Source: Sindora glabra
Taxonomy: Eukaryota; Streptophyta; Magnoliopsida; Fabales; Fabaceae
Assembly (NCBI GenBank): GCA_020226215.1
Contig: CM035236.1
Span: 51,335,057 to 51,399,056, forward strand
Direction: 5' to 3'
DNA: 64,000 bases
Shown: positions 47,806 through 61,762 of the stretch, one piece after another
Layout: every line of letters begins with the position of its first letter
Numbering within the stretch: position 1 is the stretch's first letter
Program-made: the position numbers and the translations under genes
The notes under the pieces: generated by a model
What the model saw: only the letters and a program-made list of their open reading frames with translations
Told to the model about the DNA's origin: nothing
The model's database searches: none

Positions 47806-49020
47806 ACCACTTGTATTAAAAAGGTTTGCATAACCCGAGAAGAAGAACTTCCTTGGGCCATTGGCGCTGTAGGAGAGGGGAACCACTTTTAAGGGGAAAA
47901 CTCACTCTGGTTGCATTAAATATGGAAAATTTTTCATTATAAAATAAATATGTAGAAAATTTTTAATATAAAGGTTTTTCTTATTTAAAAAATAACATAA
48001 AATTCAAATTGAAAGAAGGTGATATATAGCCTCCTAATAACCTCTTGTAGATATAATATATTAAATCAATAAAAAATATTATTTTTATTATTGTATATTA
48101 TGTATTATTTTATTTTTTATAATAATAGAAATAAATAATCTACTGAATACATATGAAAATTTGAAATTGAAGTAATAATATAATGAAAGATATTTTTTTT
48201 TTAGTATTAATCATCTAATATCGATCAGATCACATTAAACTTCTAACTAATTTGGATTCAAGTCAGAAGAATCTAATATTAAAGCAAAGTTCTTTCAACA
48301 ACAATTTTTTTCATTTATAAAACTTAAATTCGAGAGTTTGCTTAAGAAAATTGAATTCTTAATCACTCTCTTAATTCTTAGTCGCTCGAATCAACTATTG
48401 TTAATCAAAAGATAAATTTTTTTAAAAAACATCAAGTATTAATTCGAATCAAAAGTTGCTTGTAATATTTTTTTTGGTTAATTTAATTTCCTTCTATTTC
48501 CTTTTAATTTACTATGTTTAAGATAAATAATAAATAGTTTTAATTTAGAGGAAAATTTTGAATTTATTATTTTATGTTTTATTAACTAAATTAATATATA
48601 AATATGTGTAGTATTTATTAAAATAATTAAAAAATAAATTTTAAAATAAAATAATAAGGTTATTTTCAATTTTTAAAATAATAAATAAATAATTCAAAAT
48701 AATAGATTAAAAGTATTTGTTATGATATCTTAAAATTTTTAAATTTTGAAAAAATATGATAAATTTTAAAATTTTTATATAAAATTATTTAATTATAATT
48801 ATTCATCTTTTAATAAATATAATATAATAATTTAATTTGATAAATTTTGATACTACCACTTTTTTTACATTTTAAAACTTCAAGAAATAATATATAATTC
48901 ACTAAAGATTAAAGAAAAAGTACATGCAAGTTAAATACAGTTAATAAAAAAATAATATCACTATAAATTATTCGTGAGTAAGGAAGAATTCTTACCAATA
49001 AAACATATTAATTAAAACCG
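47805..49020. other. AT-rich stretch, no gene
   Basis: A small GC-richer patch at 47830-47915 (ccttgggccattggcgctg) follows the microsatellite; then more than 1 kb of extremely AT-rich sequence without structure I can identify. Confidence 0.5.
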
Positions 49021-49420
49021 ATGCAAATGAAAATCTGCTGAGACAGTTAAAAGCTGATAACAGGAGACTTGACGAAGAAGTAAAGGCATGAAAAGCAGAC
49101 TAAAAAAGGGTACTTTTCGTTGAGACACCATTTGCAGATTGTAATGATGGACCTAACAAGCCTCTCCCACTGACCACAGTAGAGCCCTACATTTACCCTT
49201 TTTACACTCACTTTTACTGTTTTTGTGTGATTTCGTGCTTTCCTCACTCTAGTCTCATAGGCCTAGAGAGAGAAAGTAAAAGACAGAGCACGTGACATTT
49301 GACAGCATCCTCCAAATGTCCCTCCAATTGTTCTCTGTTTGCGTGCCATAAATGGTTTGGAAACACTCGCTGGAGTTGGGAATTGTGACGGTAGACGGTT
49401 AGAAACCCAGGAAAAAACTA
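49021..49420. other. GC-richer, low-copy-looking island
   Basis: Contrasts with AT-rich DNA on both sides and shows no transposon motif. It holds a G-box core cacgtg at 49289-49294 and short open frames on both strands (49047-49247 minus, 49339-49527 plus) with no recognisable domain. It might be a gene promoter, untranslated exon or gene fragment; I see no coding proof. Confidence 0.4.
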
Positions 49421-51822
49421 GGAGAGAAAAAATATTTTTATTATATTCAGTTGAAAATAAATATGAGAAAAAAATAAAAAAAATGATAAAGAGAAAATTA
49501 GGAAAAGGATTTAATAGAGTAAAATAATTATAATATTCTTTTATATAAATATTAAAATATTTATATTATTAATTAATTAAATTTATTAAATAATTTATTT
49601 TATTATTAAAATTATTACATATAATTAATTATTAAAAAATTTAAATTATAATTAAATATTTTTAAAAAACAATAATTAATTAATCATATTATAATAACTA
49701 ATTATAATTATTATGAACTGCATCAAATAATTTATTTTATTATTAAAATTATTATAACTAATTTATTCTATTGTAAAAAAATCCATTAAAAAAGAATTCA
49801 ATCTATCATCCTAGACTCGGATTAAAAATTGATACAATGAAAATTTCAAAATATTTTACATCAATAATATTTAAAAAAATTCATTCAAGAACTTTATAAT
49901 TAAATATAAATATTTAAAATTGTTATAATTAAACAATTCTACTACTAGAATTGCATTATAAAATCTATTTCATTTATGTCTTTGAACAAAGAATGGAAAA
50001 AAAAATTCTCACACATTGATTTGTATGGTAACCAATTTGACAATTATAATGGTTAAACAGTAAGCTTTCCATCTACCTTAGATTATAACCTCATCAGCAA
50101 TTATCATCTTTCAAAAAATAAAATAAAATATATATAAAATAAAAATTAAAGAATATAGAGATAAATCAAAGAAATCACAATCAAATTCTTTAACCAAATT
50201 AATTATACAATAAAAACATCTCAGCTATTAGTACTCCAAAGTAATTAAGTTATCGGAAACGAATGTTTAAATCCATCCAAAAAGTAATGAGTTTCCACTA
50301 AATGACTTTCTTTCATAAGAAGTGATACACATTTGAAGGAAACAGAGAATTACAAATTGCAAAATACAAGAGGATTTTTATTTTTAGGTATTGTATTGGA
50401 AATTTTGTTTCTTAAGAATATAAGTATATACATCATTAAATTATAATAATATATTAAATTTCTTATTTTTAATTTTAATTAATTTATTTTAAAATTTAAA
50501 AAAATTAATTTAATAATAAAATATTTGACTTTTTGAAAAATAAAACTTTTCCTAATATTCTCTTTTATTTTATTAAAAAATTAAATTTAAAAGACACGTG
50601 AAAGACTCTATTCTTAAAAGGTTTATCTGTTCTTTTCAAAGTTATCATATTTTTGACAATTTTTATTTATCTCTGCGTATAAACTGTATATAAACATTTT
50701 TTGCTCTTGTTTACCAAAAAAATATTTTCTTTTTCTTTTTTTTACGGATTTTCTTGTTCGTATTTAGAGAATGAAAATATATATTATAATTTAACAAATA
50801 GTTTTCAATTAGTTACTAGCATTCAAAAACAATATATTTGATTAAAGAATTTTTAATTCAAACAATATTTGATATTTTTTATAAGAACATTTTATATTTG
50901 AGTTTTAATTTGAATTTTTTGTATGAATAAATCTAGTAAATTAATCACTTTAGTTATGAAAATGTGAAGTTTTAAATTATTATAGAGATAAACTTATGTA
51001 TTGCATGAATTTTACATTATAAAATAAAATAAATACTCACTTTATATACAAGAAAATCCCTTTATAATTTTGATGAAATCATACATATTGAAATTATTTA
51101 TTATTTATTCTAAATAAATATTGTAGTATTATTTATGGGATAGAATTGATTTTCATTTGTATAAAATGAAAATTTAATAATTCGTATTGATCTTTCCTTA
51201 ATTATTTTTATAAATCTTATAATTTGAAATAAAAATTATATTGTTTGTTTTTATCTAATTTTTATCTGAGAAAAAGTGTACATATTTTGTATTTAAATTA
51301 AAAATATATTATCTTGTTGTATATATCTTATCAATTTATTATATATATGTATATTACATTTTTATATCATAATTATAATTTATGATTTACGATTACTTTG
51401 TATATTAAAGCATTTTAAATTATAATCTAAAATTCAATTTTTTAATTTTAAACTCTTAAGCAAAAATGAAGAAATATTTTGCCATTTCTAAAAATATAGA
51501 TATACTTTAATAATTTATAATTTTTTATTTTATTTTATAATAATAGTAAAATTAATAATTAATTTTAAATGTCACTTTATTCCGCACAAGTTTTATTGCA
51601 ATGTGCATATTTAGAGGGAAAACTTTTTCATTCCCAACACAATTAATTTTTTTTTTACAATACTTAGGTAAAATTTCTTATGTGTTTGTATAAGATTTTT
51701 CGATCATAATAAAATATGTATGCAATTATTATATTTAATTATTATTAATAATTATAATGTGATAATTACATAACTATTAATATATATGTTATTTTCTTTA
51801 AAGAGGATTACAAACATACATA
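49421..51822. other. Extremely AT-rich intergenic stretch
   Basis: Almost only A and T with words such as aattaattaa and ttattattaaaatta; two similar pieces (tttattttattattaaaattatta at about 49593 and 49731) suggest local duplication. No gene or element seen. Confidence 0.55.
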
Positions 51823-51846
51823 ATATATATATATATATATATATAT
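51823..51846. repeat. (AT)12 microsatellite
   Basis: Twenty-four bases of perfect at repeat, about 40 bp before the start of the right duplication copy. Confidence 0.97.
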
Positions 51847-51888
51847 CATAATATAGTTGGAAAACCGCCTACAGAATTTTACCTGAGC

Positions 51889-53277
51889 CTTCTTTTTTTT
51901 TATGTAGTAATGCAAAAAGGAAAAAAAATGGAATTGTTTTCTTCATACCTTATGAATATCACATCAAATTATAGTCAATTATAATTAATTTATCTGTTGT
52001 ATCTTATTGTAAAATTCATAAAATTAATGAAACTTGTCATATATTTTTTTCAATGAAGATTTTAAAAATAATATATGTTAAATTAGGGAAGAAAGAAGAA
52101 AAAATTTTAAATTTGAATTGAAAAAAATGGGACAGAAATTTTTTAAAAAAATTAAATTACTTAAAAAATAATAACTACAAATTTGGTATCTAATATTTCT
52201 TTCCCTTTTTTTTTCCTTCATCCAAATGAAGAGAAAAAATTTCAAAAAAAATTTTCTTCATTTTTTTCCCTCCTGCCAAGCAAAGACAAACAACATATGC
52301 CACTCACTCTTTTAAAGGATATGTCTGTATCTATTACTCATATTGTAGTTGTATATTTTAAAATTAGAATTTAAATTTAATTTATTATTAATATAAAACA
52401 TTTTATATTAATAGTGAATGACAAGAAGATATATCATAAAAACTGATTTTGATAATTTTTTATTATATCACAATATATGGGAGGATGATAATGTAAAATT
52501 AATTTTCACTAATAATAAATTAGATTCAAATTCTTAAAATTATTTATACTAAAGATATGTCATGAAAGTTTATTCATAATTGACTAAGAAGTCTAAACAT
52601 AAAAGGAAAAGATGCTCAAGTTAGATGAATTTTATTTGTCAATTAGTAAGAGTTTAAATTTTGAAAATGAGTTTAGTCGGAGGAAGGAATATTTTTTATT
52701 GTAATAATATTTGAAGTGATTTTCTCATTTAACTCCATTTTTTCTTTTTTAAGCAAAGGGCCTAAAATTCTATTCTAAGAAACAATACACTTGGAAAAAA
52801 AATCTCATTATATCAATAAAATTATTGCATGACATAATTTAGGAATAATTAAACTACACTTCTAAAGTTTGTATCAAGCATATCGAATGAGCTATATTAG
52901 CTAAATGATTAGCCACTTTGTTTTCTTTTCAATTTTATTCAAAATGATTTGAAATCTAAAATATCTGTATATTTTCATGCAAAAGTTCAAAGGTAAATTT
53001 TGTGGCAAATTTGTAATTGATTTGGGAAGAGATTTTAACACATCAGTAAATTCAAAATTTTGAATTTATTCATTTGTATAAGATTATATAAAATGAATAA
53101 ATTTAAATAATTTATTATAGTTGGTACACCATAAATTAATATGTCTTAATTATCACCATTGATTTCATAAATGCAACTAAATATTTAGTTAAGCGATTTT
53201 TTTTCACCTTTTTATTATTACTTTATAATTCATGGGAAGGTATATTTTGTGGCAAGTTTGTATTTGATTTTGATGAT
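51889..53277. other. AT-rich flank of copia copy 2, no gene seen
   Basis: Counterpart of 1-1375. Differences include an extra 10 bp at about 52667 (atgagttta) and single-base changes. Confidence 0.6.
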
Positions 53278-53659
53278 TGCGGGGATACCCATAATGGATG
53301 ACCCACATCATCATGATTTAAATTTTGAATTTAAAATTGAAAGGAAAATAAAATTAGTTATTTTTTATGAATAATAATAAAATGGGTATAAAAGATAATT
53401 ACCCACAAAACAAAAGGGGAGATAACTTCCTACAAAAGAGAGACAAACATCATCAGAATATATCCTAAAAAAAAAAATTTATAGAGAGAAAAAAACCTTC
53501 CCTCTTCAAGAGTGGTTTCAAGTGAAAGTTGTTGTGGATAAAAAGATCAAAGTTCATGGTGATTCTTAACTACCGTGTGGAACATAACATCAGATTAAGA
53601 AAAAAAGAACAAGTATGTATATTTTTTGCTATAATTTAATTTATTAATTTTTCCCAACA
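53278..53659 (+). repeat. 5' LTR of copia copy 2
   Basis: 382 bp, tgcgggga to cccaaca; about 8 differences from the 5' LTR of copy 1. Confidence 0.9.
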
Positions 53660-53660
53660 T

Positions 53661-53674
53661 CGGTATCAGAGTCA
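53661..53674 (+). other. Primer binding site (initiator-Met tRNA) of copia copy 2
   Basis: cggtatcagagtca, 12 of 14 positions as in the initiator-Met complement; it differs from copy 1 at two positions, and each copy keeps a base that the other lost. Confidence 0.9.
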
Positions 53675-55704
53675 AGTTAATTTGGTGTCTGTGATTCCTT
53701 ACATATATTTGATGTCATTAAATGCAAAGAATGCATTGTATGATATGCACTTGTTGTTTAATGTGTATATAATTAGTAATTTTTTCTGTCAAAACCATGC
53801 TTCCTACTTGTGCTCTTATGGTATGGAATGCAACTATTGGATGTTAAATATTTTTTTATTCTGCCATTCCTAGAAAAGTGTTGTTAGGCATGATTTTTGT
53901 ATTAAAAGGAACATATAAAACATCCATAAAATACTCCTAAACAATAGAAACAATGAGAACACCAAAAGGCTCCATAATACCTGTAATTATTTTTTTAGTT
54001 AAAAAAATTAATCTAGAATTGTAAAGCTTAAAATTCTAAGAATTTTAGCTTTTGAATCACACAAAATAGAGTTCTGAATCAAAAGTTATGGTTGAAAAAC
54101 TATTTTGAGCTATACAGACCCAACTAGGTCTACGAATCGAGTCGGGTTGACCCAATTGACTTGGTCTAAGGTCAAAGATGACCTAAACAATAGGTCATTT
54201 TGGCCAATAAGTAAACGACATGTTGTTTTAAGGTTTAACCTATTTGAATAGAAACCAAAATGACACATCATTTCAATTAACTAAAAAAAAATTCCTCACT
54301 TTTGGGAAGTACGCATATGGGCCACCCATGCTTCAAATGCCACATGTCATATACCAATGAAAAAAAGAAGAAAAATTTTTCTGGCTAGCTAGTTTTGGTG
54401 ACTAGAAAAGCCCTGCATGGCAGCACATGGATGTCACATGCCAACGGTGTGAGTGGGCAAACTTCAATTTTTCTTTTTCTTTTATTTTTTCAACACTAGA
54501 TCACTATAGTGGGGCATGTGGATGTGTGCGGTGTCCTCCTGAGGCATGATTTGATCCTAAAAATCCCTAACTTCAAGATCTACACATTGGTATACAATTT
54601 GTACATTTTTTAAATTTTTATGACACTATTTTTATTTAAAAAGTGGTAAAAATGACATATTTTGACTGTATTTTATGTTTATTTTTGGTAAATAGACATG
54701 GAACAATGGTTCATGGAGGAATATGATCCATATGGCTTTGTAGAGAGTGTAGCAGAAGACCCAAAAAGAATCATACTGAGTAGATACTCCTAAAGACCTT
54801 AACGAAATAATACACTTGTTATATCAAAGAAACACACGTACAATGTATCCCATGAAAGCCTTCCTGCATGAAGTTAAAACCTTAAAAGCGGACCTTAGGC
54901 ATAGAGGAAAAGTGTTTCCTAATCACTTTTAGGTTTGTGCCCTATTAAAAGAAATTTCAAACAATAATTTATGGATACTAATTAAAAAGACACTATGGCA
55001 ATGCAAAGATTATAAGCTAGGAACCATCAAATACATTGATCTTGAGAAATGCATGGAAGAGCTAAGACTATAGGAAGTTCGCTATATCAAAACAAATTAG
55101 AGGAAAATAATTCTAATGTTAAAATTGCTAAACATGAAAAGTGTAAGACGTCTTAGGCACAACACTCTAGAAAAGGGATTACATATGAAAGATCCACTCA
55201 AAACCATGAATATACACAAATTTGGACCAGTTCACTCCACAAATCCACTAAAATTATTCAATACCTTCGAAGAGATGAAATCTCTAAACTCTGAATGGGA
55301 AACTAGGATAGAAACATTAGCTGTTAATTTTTTTGGACTTTTCATATGTCTTTATATTTTACTTGTTAAGATTGATTTCTAAACTTAACATGGTTTGTTT
55401 AGACTTATTTATTGATTGATGAATGTTTAAATCTCTTTATTTTATATACATTTATCTTGTGGAATCCTACATTTAAGTGGGAGCTCTTATACTATGATTA
55501 TTCTTAAGAACGATACAACATATGATATTTGTATGAGAATGATCTCGATGGGAAATAATGACAGTATTTAAATAAATATGTGATAGGGGTATGACAAACG
55601 TAAACTTTTGACTATAAACTAAGTAATGTCATTATTGTTCTATGTGAGAATGATGCAAATAAAATAACATTGTATACTCATAGAAGATATTATAATTTAG
55701 CATA
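53675..55704 (+). other. Leader region of copia copy 2 with unrecognised open frame
   Basis: Counterpart of 1773-3800. An 88-codon frame at 55116-55382 (includes KTMNIHKFGPVHSTNPLKLF) is longer than in copy 1, where a small indel shortens it. No domain recognised. Confidence 0.45.
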
Positions 55705-56545
55705 ATGGCTAGCAAGAACATAATTGCCAAATTGAACAAAGGTGACAAATTGAATAGGGATAATTGGGATATATGGCGTTGGAAAATATCTTATATATTA
55801 GAAGAACAAGATGCTCTTAAAGCCTAAAACCATATCATAATAGAACCCAAACATGGGAACATGACCCAGCATAAAAAAGATGCTGAGGCATATACTATTG
55901 GAAGGAAAAGAATAGTATCGCACGAATTAAACTTTTGAGTGCAATAGCAGATTACTTTATGTGTGAGTATGAGGATTAACCAACTGCCCAGGGTATGTGG
56001 ATTGACCTAAAAGAAATTTTGATGGTATTTCTGCTACTAACCTAAGGAGACTCACAATCAAATTTAACACTTATAAACTTCGGCCTAATACTCCAATGAA
56101 ACAATATTTACATGAAATGTCAAATATAATTCGTGAGCTAAAAGCTGTAGGACATAGACCTTTTGATAAGCAGTAAGTGCAAGCCATAATTAGGTCACTT
56201 CTTGCAAGTTAGGAACACGTGAAGGTCAACCTGACTCACAACGAAAGCATTGTTCTTTCGATGATGTGGTAAGACATTTGAAACTCAAGGATGAACGTCT
56301 AAGGGCTTATAGGTCTTCTGGACAAGCACACATAGTGGAGGGAACAGGACCCTCAAATTCCAAGCCTAAGTTTAAGAAAGGGAAGAAGTTCCGTAAGAGA
56401 AAATCTAGGCCCGATTACAAGGGTAAGAAAACCTTCAAAAAGAAGAAGGGAAAAATATGGCTCAAAAAAATTTGATCTCAAGATGATCAAATATTATGCC
56501 TATCAAAAAATGGGTCATTTTGCTTAAGATTGTGCTCAATAAAAT
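55705..56545 (+). pseudogene. Copia gag pseudogene, copy 2
   Basis: Starts at the ATG at 55705 and parallels copy 1: amino-terminal MASKNIIAKLNKGD, the gag core near 56100, the basic stretch at 56340-56450 and the zinc-knuckle remnant near 56490-56537. One extra G in the basic stretch (about 56449) shifts the frame here but not in copy 1, so decay continued after the duplication. The stops near 55825, 55936 and 56175 are shared. Not translatable as one protein. Confidence 0.88.
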
Positions 56546-57691
56546 GAATAGAATAAGGTATTACTAAATAATGAACTTATACATTTTTCATATGTTTCCA
56601 GTACTATTTTTCTAACAAAATCTTATCCTTTGCGAATTTTAGACTTAGGTGCCACAGACCACATGAGCAAGGACTAAGGATCCTACATAGAATACCATCA
56701 ATTGTTGAGTCAAAGCAGATGGCTTTACATTAGAAACAATGTAAAAATTGAGGTCAAGGGCATTGGTATATGCAAATTGGATTTGCGTGGTGAAAAAACC
56801 TTTATCCTACGTGATGTACTTTATGTACCTAACATTCAACGAAATTTAGTTTCTATTTATTCCTTACTTCATTTTGGATTTTCAATTAATTTTTATGATA
56901 ATGTTGCTGATATTTTTAAGGATAATGTACTTTATGATTCTGACTTTATTTTCGATGGATTTATTATTTTGGATATTATCGAAAGTGTTGCTTACAATTG
57001 CTTTGCCACTTCTACTTCCAATTTAAATGCTGATGTGGATATTTGGCATGCTAGATTAGGACATATAAATCAAAATAAGATGATTAAACTAGTAAAAGAA
57101 GGATTGTTAAGTCTAATTTCAAAATTAGAGATGTCCTTATGTAAACATTGTCTAGTTGGTAAAGTAATTGGAAAACTGTTTGGAAAAAGGATTAGGGCAA
57201 AAACTCCATTACAATTAATTCACTCCAATATATATGGTCCTCTGAGTGTGAGGGCAAGACATGGAGCTTGGCACTTCATTACTTTCATTAATGATTACTC
57301 ACAATACGATCATATATATTTGATTTCACTTAAGTCAGAAGCATTAGAATGCTTCAATCGTTATTTAAATGAAGTTAAGAATCAAATGGATAAGAAGGTT
57401 AAAGCACTCAGAACTAACCATAGATGTGAATATTTGTTTAAACAATTTAAAGAGTCCTGTGAAGAAAAAAGGATAATAAGACAGTTAACAATCTTTGGTA
57501 CTTCACAACAAAATGGAGTAGCAAAAATAAGAAATAGAACACTTCTAGATATGGTTAGGTCAATGATGGCACATGCCAATTTACCTTTTTCATATTAAGG
57601 AGATGCCATATTGATAGCTACTTTTATATTTAACCATGTGCCCTCAAAGTCTGTTACATCCATACTCTATGAACTATGGATAAAACACAAA

Positions 57692-57699
57692 CCTAATGT
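57692..57699. other. Empty hAT target site
   Basis: A single cctaatgt stands where copy 1 has the 516-bp element between two copies of it. This proves the insertion boundaries at 5795-6310. Confidence 0.95.
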
Positions 57700-57839
57700 G
57701 AGTATTTTTAGACTATAAAGGTCTGTTGCATATGTCCATGATGCTTCCCATAGATATGGAAAATTAGGTCCTAAAGTGAAAAAATATATCTTTATAAGAT
57801 GTTTGAAACTATCTAAGGGATGCATTTTCATTGGTAAAA

Positions 57840-59744
57840 ATAAGGTTAGAACAGTGATAAAACTTGAATCAAGGCATGTCACATTTCTAGAAAGTGAGTT
57901 TCTAGCAGAGGAGAAATTGATCATGCTATATCTTTTTATGAGCTACAAGATTAAGTGGATAATATTGAATCTTATTCGTTTTATTCAAATAGGAGCTCTC
58001 AAAGAGTACCTACTGATCTGAGTAGGAGCTATGAGAGAGTGAGTGAGAATCCTATATTTAAGGATGATGTAATATAAAGAACTCCACTACGGAAGAGTAA
58101 AAGAAGAAATGTACCCAAAAGATGCTTTTCAATTAAAGGATTAACTCTTATGGTTACTTCTTAAGATGAAAAAGAGCCAAGAATAGTTTAAGAGGCTCTA
58201 ACTTGCCTTACTAAGGAACGTTGGAAGAAAGTAATGGAGAAAAAAATAGACTCAATGAAAACTAAGTTTGGGAATTAGTTGACTTACCATTTAACCGAAA
58301 GGCAATTATGAACAAATAGGTTCTTAAAATTAAAAGAAAAGCAGATGGATCAATTGAAAGGTATAAGACTCGACTAGAAGCAAAAGGCCATACATAATAG
58401 GAAGGAATAGATTATAAGGACACATTCTCACCTATTGCATGTTTTAATTCAATAAGGTTGCTCCTACCCATAGTAGCAAATTTAAATTTAAAATTACATT
58501 AAATAGATGTGAAAATATTTTTTCTCAATGGAGAACTAAATAAAGAAATCTACATGAAACAACAGGGAGAGGAAAAGAAAGTCAGTAAACTCCAAAGGTC
58601 TATTTATAGACTCAAGTAATCATCCAAACAATGGTATTTGAGGTTTCACCAAGTTATAACCTCATATGACTTCTAAATGATTGAGGAAGATCATTGTGCT
58701 TACATCAAATAATATGAAGGTAATCTTGTAATATTATCCTTTTACATGGATAATATACTATTGGCTAGGAATAATTTGAATTCAATTATGGGATAAGGTT
58801 GGAACAGTGATAGAACTTGAATTAAGGGATGCCACATTTCTAGAAAGTGAGTTTCTAGCAGAGGAGAAATTGATCGCGCTATATCTTTTTATGAGCTACA
58901 AGATTAAGTGGATAATATTGAATCTTATTTGCTTTATTCAAATAGGAGCTCTTAAAGAGTACTTACCGATCTGAGTAGGAGCTATGAGAAAGTGAGTGAG
59001 AATCCTATATTTAAGGATGATGTAATATAAAGAACTCCACTACGGAAGAGTAAAAGAAGAAATGTACCCAAAAGATGCTTTTCAATTAAAGGATTAGCTC
59101 TTATGGTTACTCCTCAAGATGAAAAAGAGTCAAGAACAATTTAAGAGGCTCTAACTTGCCTTACTAAGGAACGTTGGAAGAAAGTAATGGAGAAAAAAAT
59201 AGACTCAATGAAAACTAAGTTTGGGAATTAGTTGACTTACCATTTAACTGAAAGGCAATTATGAACAAATAGGTTCTTAAAATTAAAAGAAAAGCAGATG
59301 GATCAATTGAAAGGTATAAGGCTCGACTAGAAGCAAAAGGCCATACACAATAGGAAGGAATAGATTATGAGGACACATTCTCACCTATTGCATGTTTTAA
59401 TTCAATAAGGTTGCTCCTACCAATAATAGCAAATTTAAATTTAAAATTACATTAAATAGATGTGAAAATCTTTTTTCTCAATGAAGAACTAAATAAAGAA
59501 ATCTACATGAAACAACAGGGAGAGGAAAAGAAAGTCAGTAAATTCCAAAGGTCTATTTATAGACTCAAGTAATCATCCAAACAATGGTATTTGAGGTTTC
59601 ACCAAGTTATAACCTCATATGACTTCTAAATGATTAAGGAAGACCATTGTGTTTACATCAAACAGTATGAAGGTAATCTTGTAATATTATCCTTTTACGT
59701 GGATAATATACTATTAGCTAGAAATAATTTGAATTCAATTATGG
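57840..59744 (+). repeat. Tandem duplication inside copia pol, copy 2
   Basis: Unit 1 at 57840-58792 and unit 2 at 58793-59744, period 953 bp, with the junction ttatgggataagg as in copy 1. Confidence 0.93.
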
Positions 59745-60671
59745 CTGTTAAGAAATGGCTATCCTCAAATTTCAAGATGAAAGACATGGGTGAAGTAGAT
59801 TACATTCTTAGAGTCAAAATCTTTAGGGGTTACTCTAAGAAACTTGTTTCTCTTTTTCAAGAAAATTATATATGGAAAATCCTTAAGAAATTCAATATGA
59901 AAGATTGCAAACCTATAGATACCCTTATAAATAAGAATGAACTATTGAATCAAGAAATGTGCCCTTAAAATGAATCTAAAAAGAAATTAATGGAAAGAGT
60001 TCCTTATTCTAGTGCGGTTAGTAGTCTAATGTATGCAATAATGTGTACTAGGTCGGATATTTGTCATGCGGATCAATCTGGTAAGTAGATACCATTCAAA
60101 CGCTAGACAGAAATATTGAAAAGTTGTCAAAAGAATACTGAGATATCTAAAAGGAATAGTTGATTATGCATTATACTATCAAGGAAATGATTTGTGCTTA
60201 GTTAGATATTCTGATGCGAATTAGGCAGGAGATCTAAATGAGTAAAAATTCATATCAAGTTACTCATTCTTGCTAAACAACAATGCCATATCATGGTGTA
60301 GCAAAAAGTAGATATGCATTGCATTATCAATAATGGAAGTAAAGTTTGTACCATATTCTGCAGCAATACAAGAGGCTATATGGCTGAAAAGATTTATAAA
60401 ACATTTAGGGATTTATGATGAAAATTCAAACCCTATCTAAATATACTATGATAATCAAGAAGTCATTGTCTATACAAAAGATTCAAAGTATCATAGTAAG
60501 ATTAAGCATATTAACATAAAGTACCATTTTATGAGAGAAGCTATAGTACAGAAAAAGGTCACCATTCAACACATTCCTATGTAGAAAATAATAGCAGATC
60601 CTTCTACTAAGCCTATACCTAGAGATGTGTATATTGAACATGTAAAATCTCTTAGTATGCGTAGAATGTAA

Positions 60672-61742
60672 TTTAACAATTTCTAAATTGAAATTAATAA
60701 AGTATGTTTTGATTCAATTACAAATGTCATAGTATATGTATGAGTATACAAAAGTCTAGTATGTCGTATAGGTTGATAAGGTTAGTTCTCTCACACGAAC
60801 AACTGCTTTTGACACTTATAAAGAGTGGATAGAGATGAGACACATGTTCGCTAACATAACAATAAGAAATGTTGTGTTTTGTTAGAGAAGTAACACAAAA
60901 TAAAATATGTTACCTTAACAAGATAAAGTTAAGATAAGATCCAAGATACAAATATGGATCGAATTGTGGATTCTTTCACCTTCCACAATACATGTAGCAA
61001 GACAATGAATTCTTCAATACTGACGTCAAAAAGAGTCAAATAGTGTGAAAGAATTCAGGTTAGGTATTATGTGTGCCTAAACTAAAGTCTGTACAGTATT
61101 ACTAACATAATCAACATACACCCTTGTACTACAAGGGAAATACCATAGCATGTGATTCATACCATATGTGCAAAAGAACCACAAATAAGAAACAAATGAA
61201 ATATTCCTCATTCATTGCTATGTGAGTCCTGAAAAAGAAAATTCTTTTCATGGATACCCTTTGACTTTGACAATATCATGGAGAAATGATACAATGTTCA
61301 CTACCTTAATATGTATCCTATGATCACGATATATATGATCTAAGAGGTAAAATGCTAGGAAAGCAGCTGTTTCAAATCAAAGTGATATGCGAGCGAAAGG
61401 AAGATTTTCCAACATATATATAATTATAATAGTGTCTGAGACATGTCCATTATGAAGTTAATTTTGGTAACATCATAAGTATGGATGCTATGCATACGTG
61501 AATGGCAATCTAAACTTGCAATAAAACTCACAAAGGATTAGATATGTAAGTGAAAAGTATATACGAAAAAAATCTAAGGTATCCGAGGCATAATATAAAT
61601 AGAAGATAAGGTTATTTTATGCTGATTTTGTATAAGAATTTCTAGTACAAGAACACTCAAGATGACATCATGCCTATGCGGTCACGACAATGCACCGAAC
61701 ATGAAAACTTAAAGGTTAAATGATGTGACTCGTCCCATTATG
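60672..61742 (+). other. Untranslated region between pol and polypurine tract, copy 2
   Basis: Counterpart of 9288-10340, with 28 extra bases at about 60729-60756 and 10 fewer at about 61711. Confidence 0.7.
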
Positions 61743-61762
61743 TGTGAGTGGGAGATGATGAA
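61743..61762 (+). other. Polypurine tract of copia copy 2
   Basis: gagtgggagatgatgaa, identical to copy 1, directly before the 3' LTR. Confidence 0.75.

Larger units (their letters stand above)
56629..60671 (+). pseudogene. Copia pol pseudogene (protease, integrase, RT, RNase H), copy 2
   Basis: Protease remnant ILDLGATDHM at about 56635. The integrase piece 56702-57598 keeps the zinc residues (HARLGH and CKHC), but the acidic positions read HSNIYGP, LRTNHRCEY and NGVAKIRNRT, the same replacements as copy 1. It ends at TAA (57596) where copy 1 has TAG and the family Trp. Reverse transcriptase pieces run to about 59968 with FYVDN in place of YVDD; RNase H follows with YSDAN, stop, AGD (stop at 60222), one further D-to-N change compared with copy 1. 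The stop after LSMRRM is at 60669. No hAT insertion, so the integrase tail is continuous with the RT linker. Confidence 0.92.

Noticed and set aside
57382..57579. Reverse-strand frame opposite the integrase; likewise 57667-57924
   Set aside because: Both lie opposite the sense copia pol reading and carry no recognisable domain.
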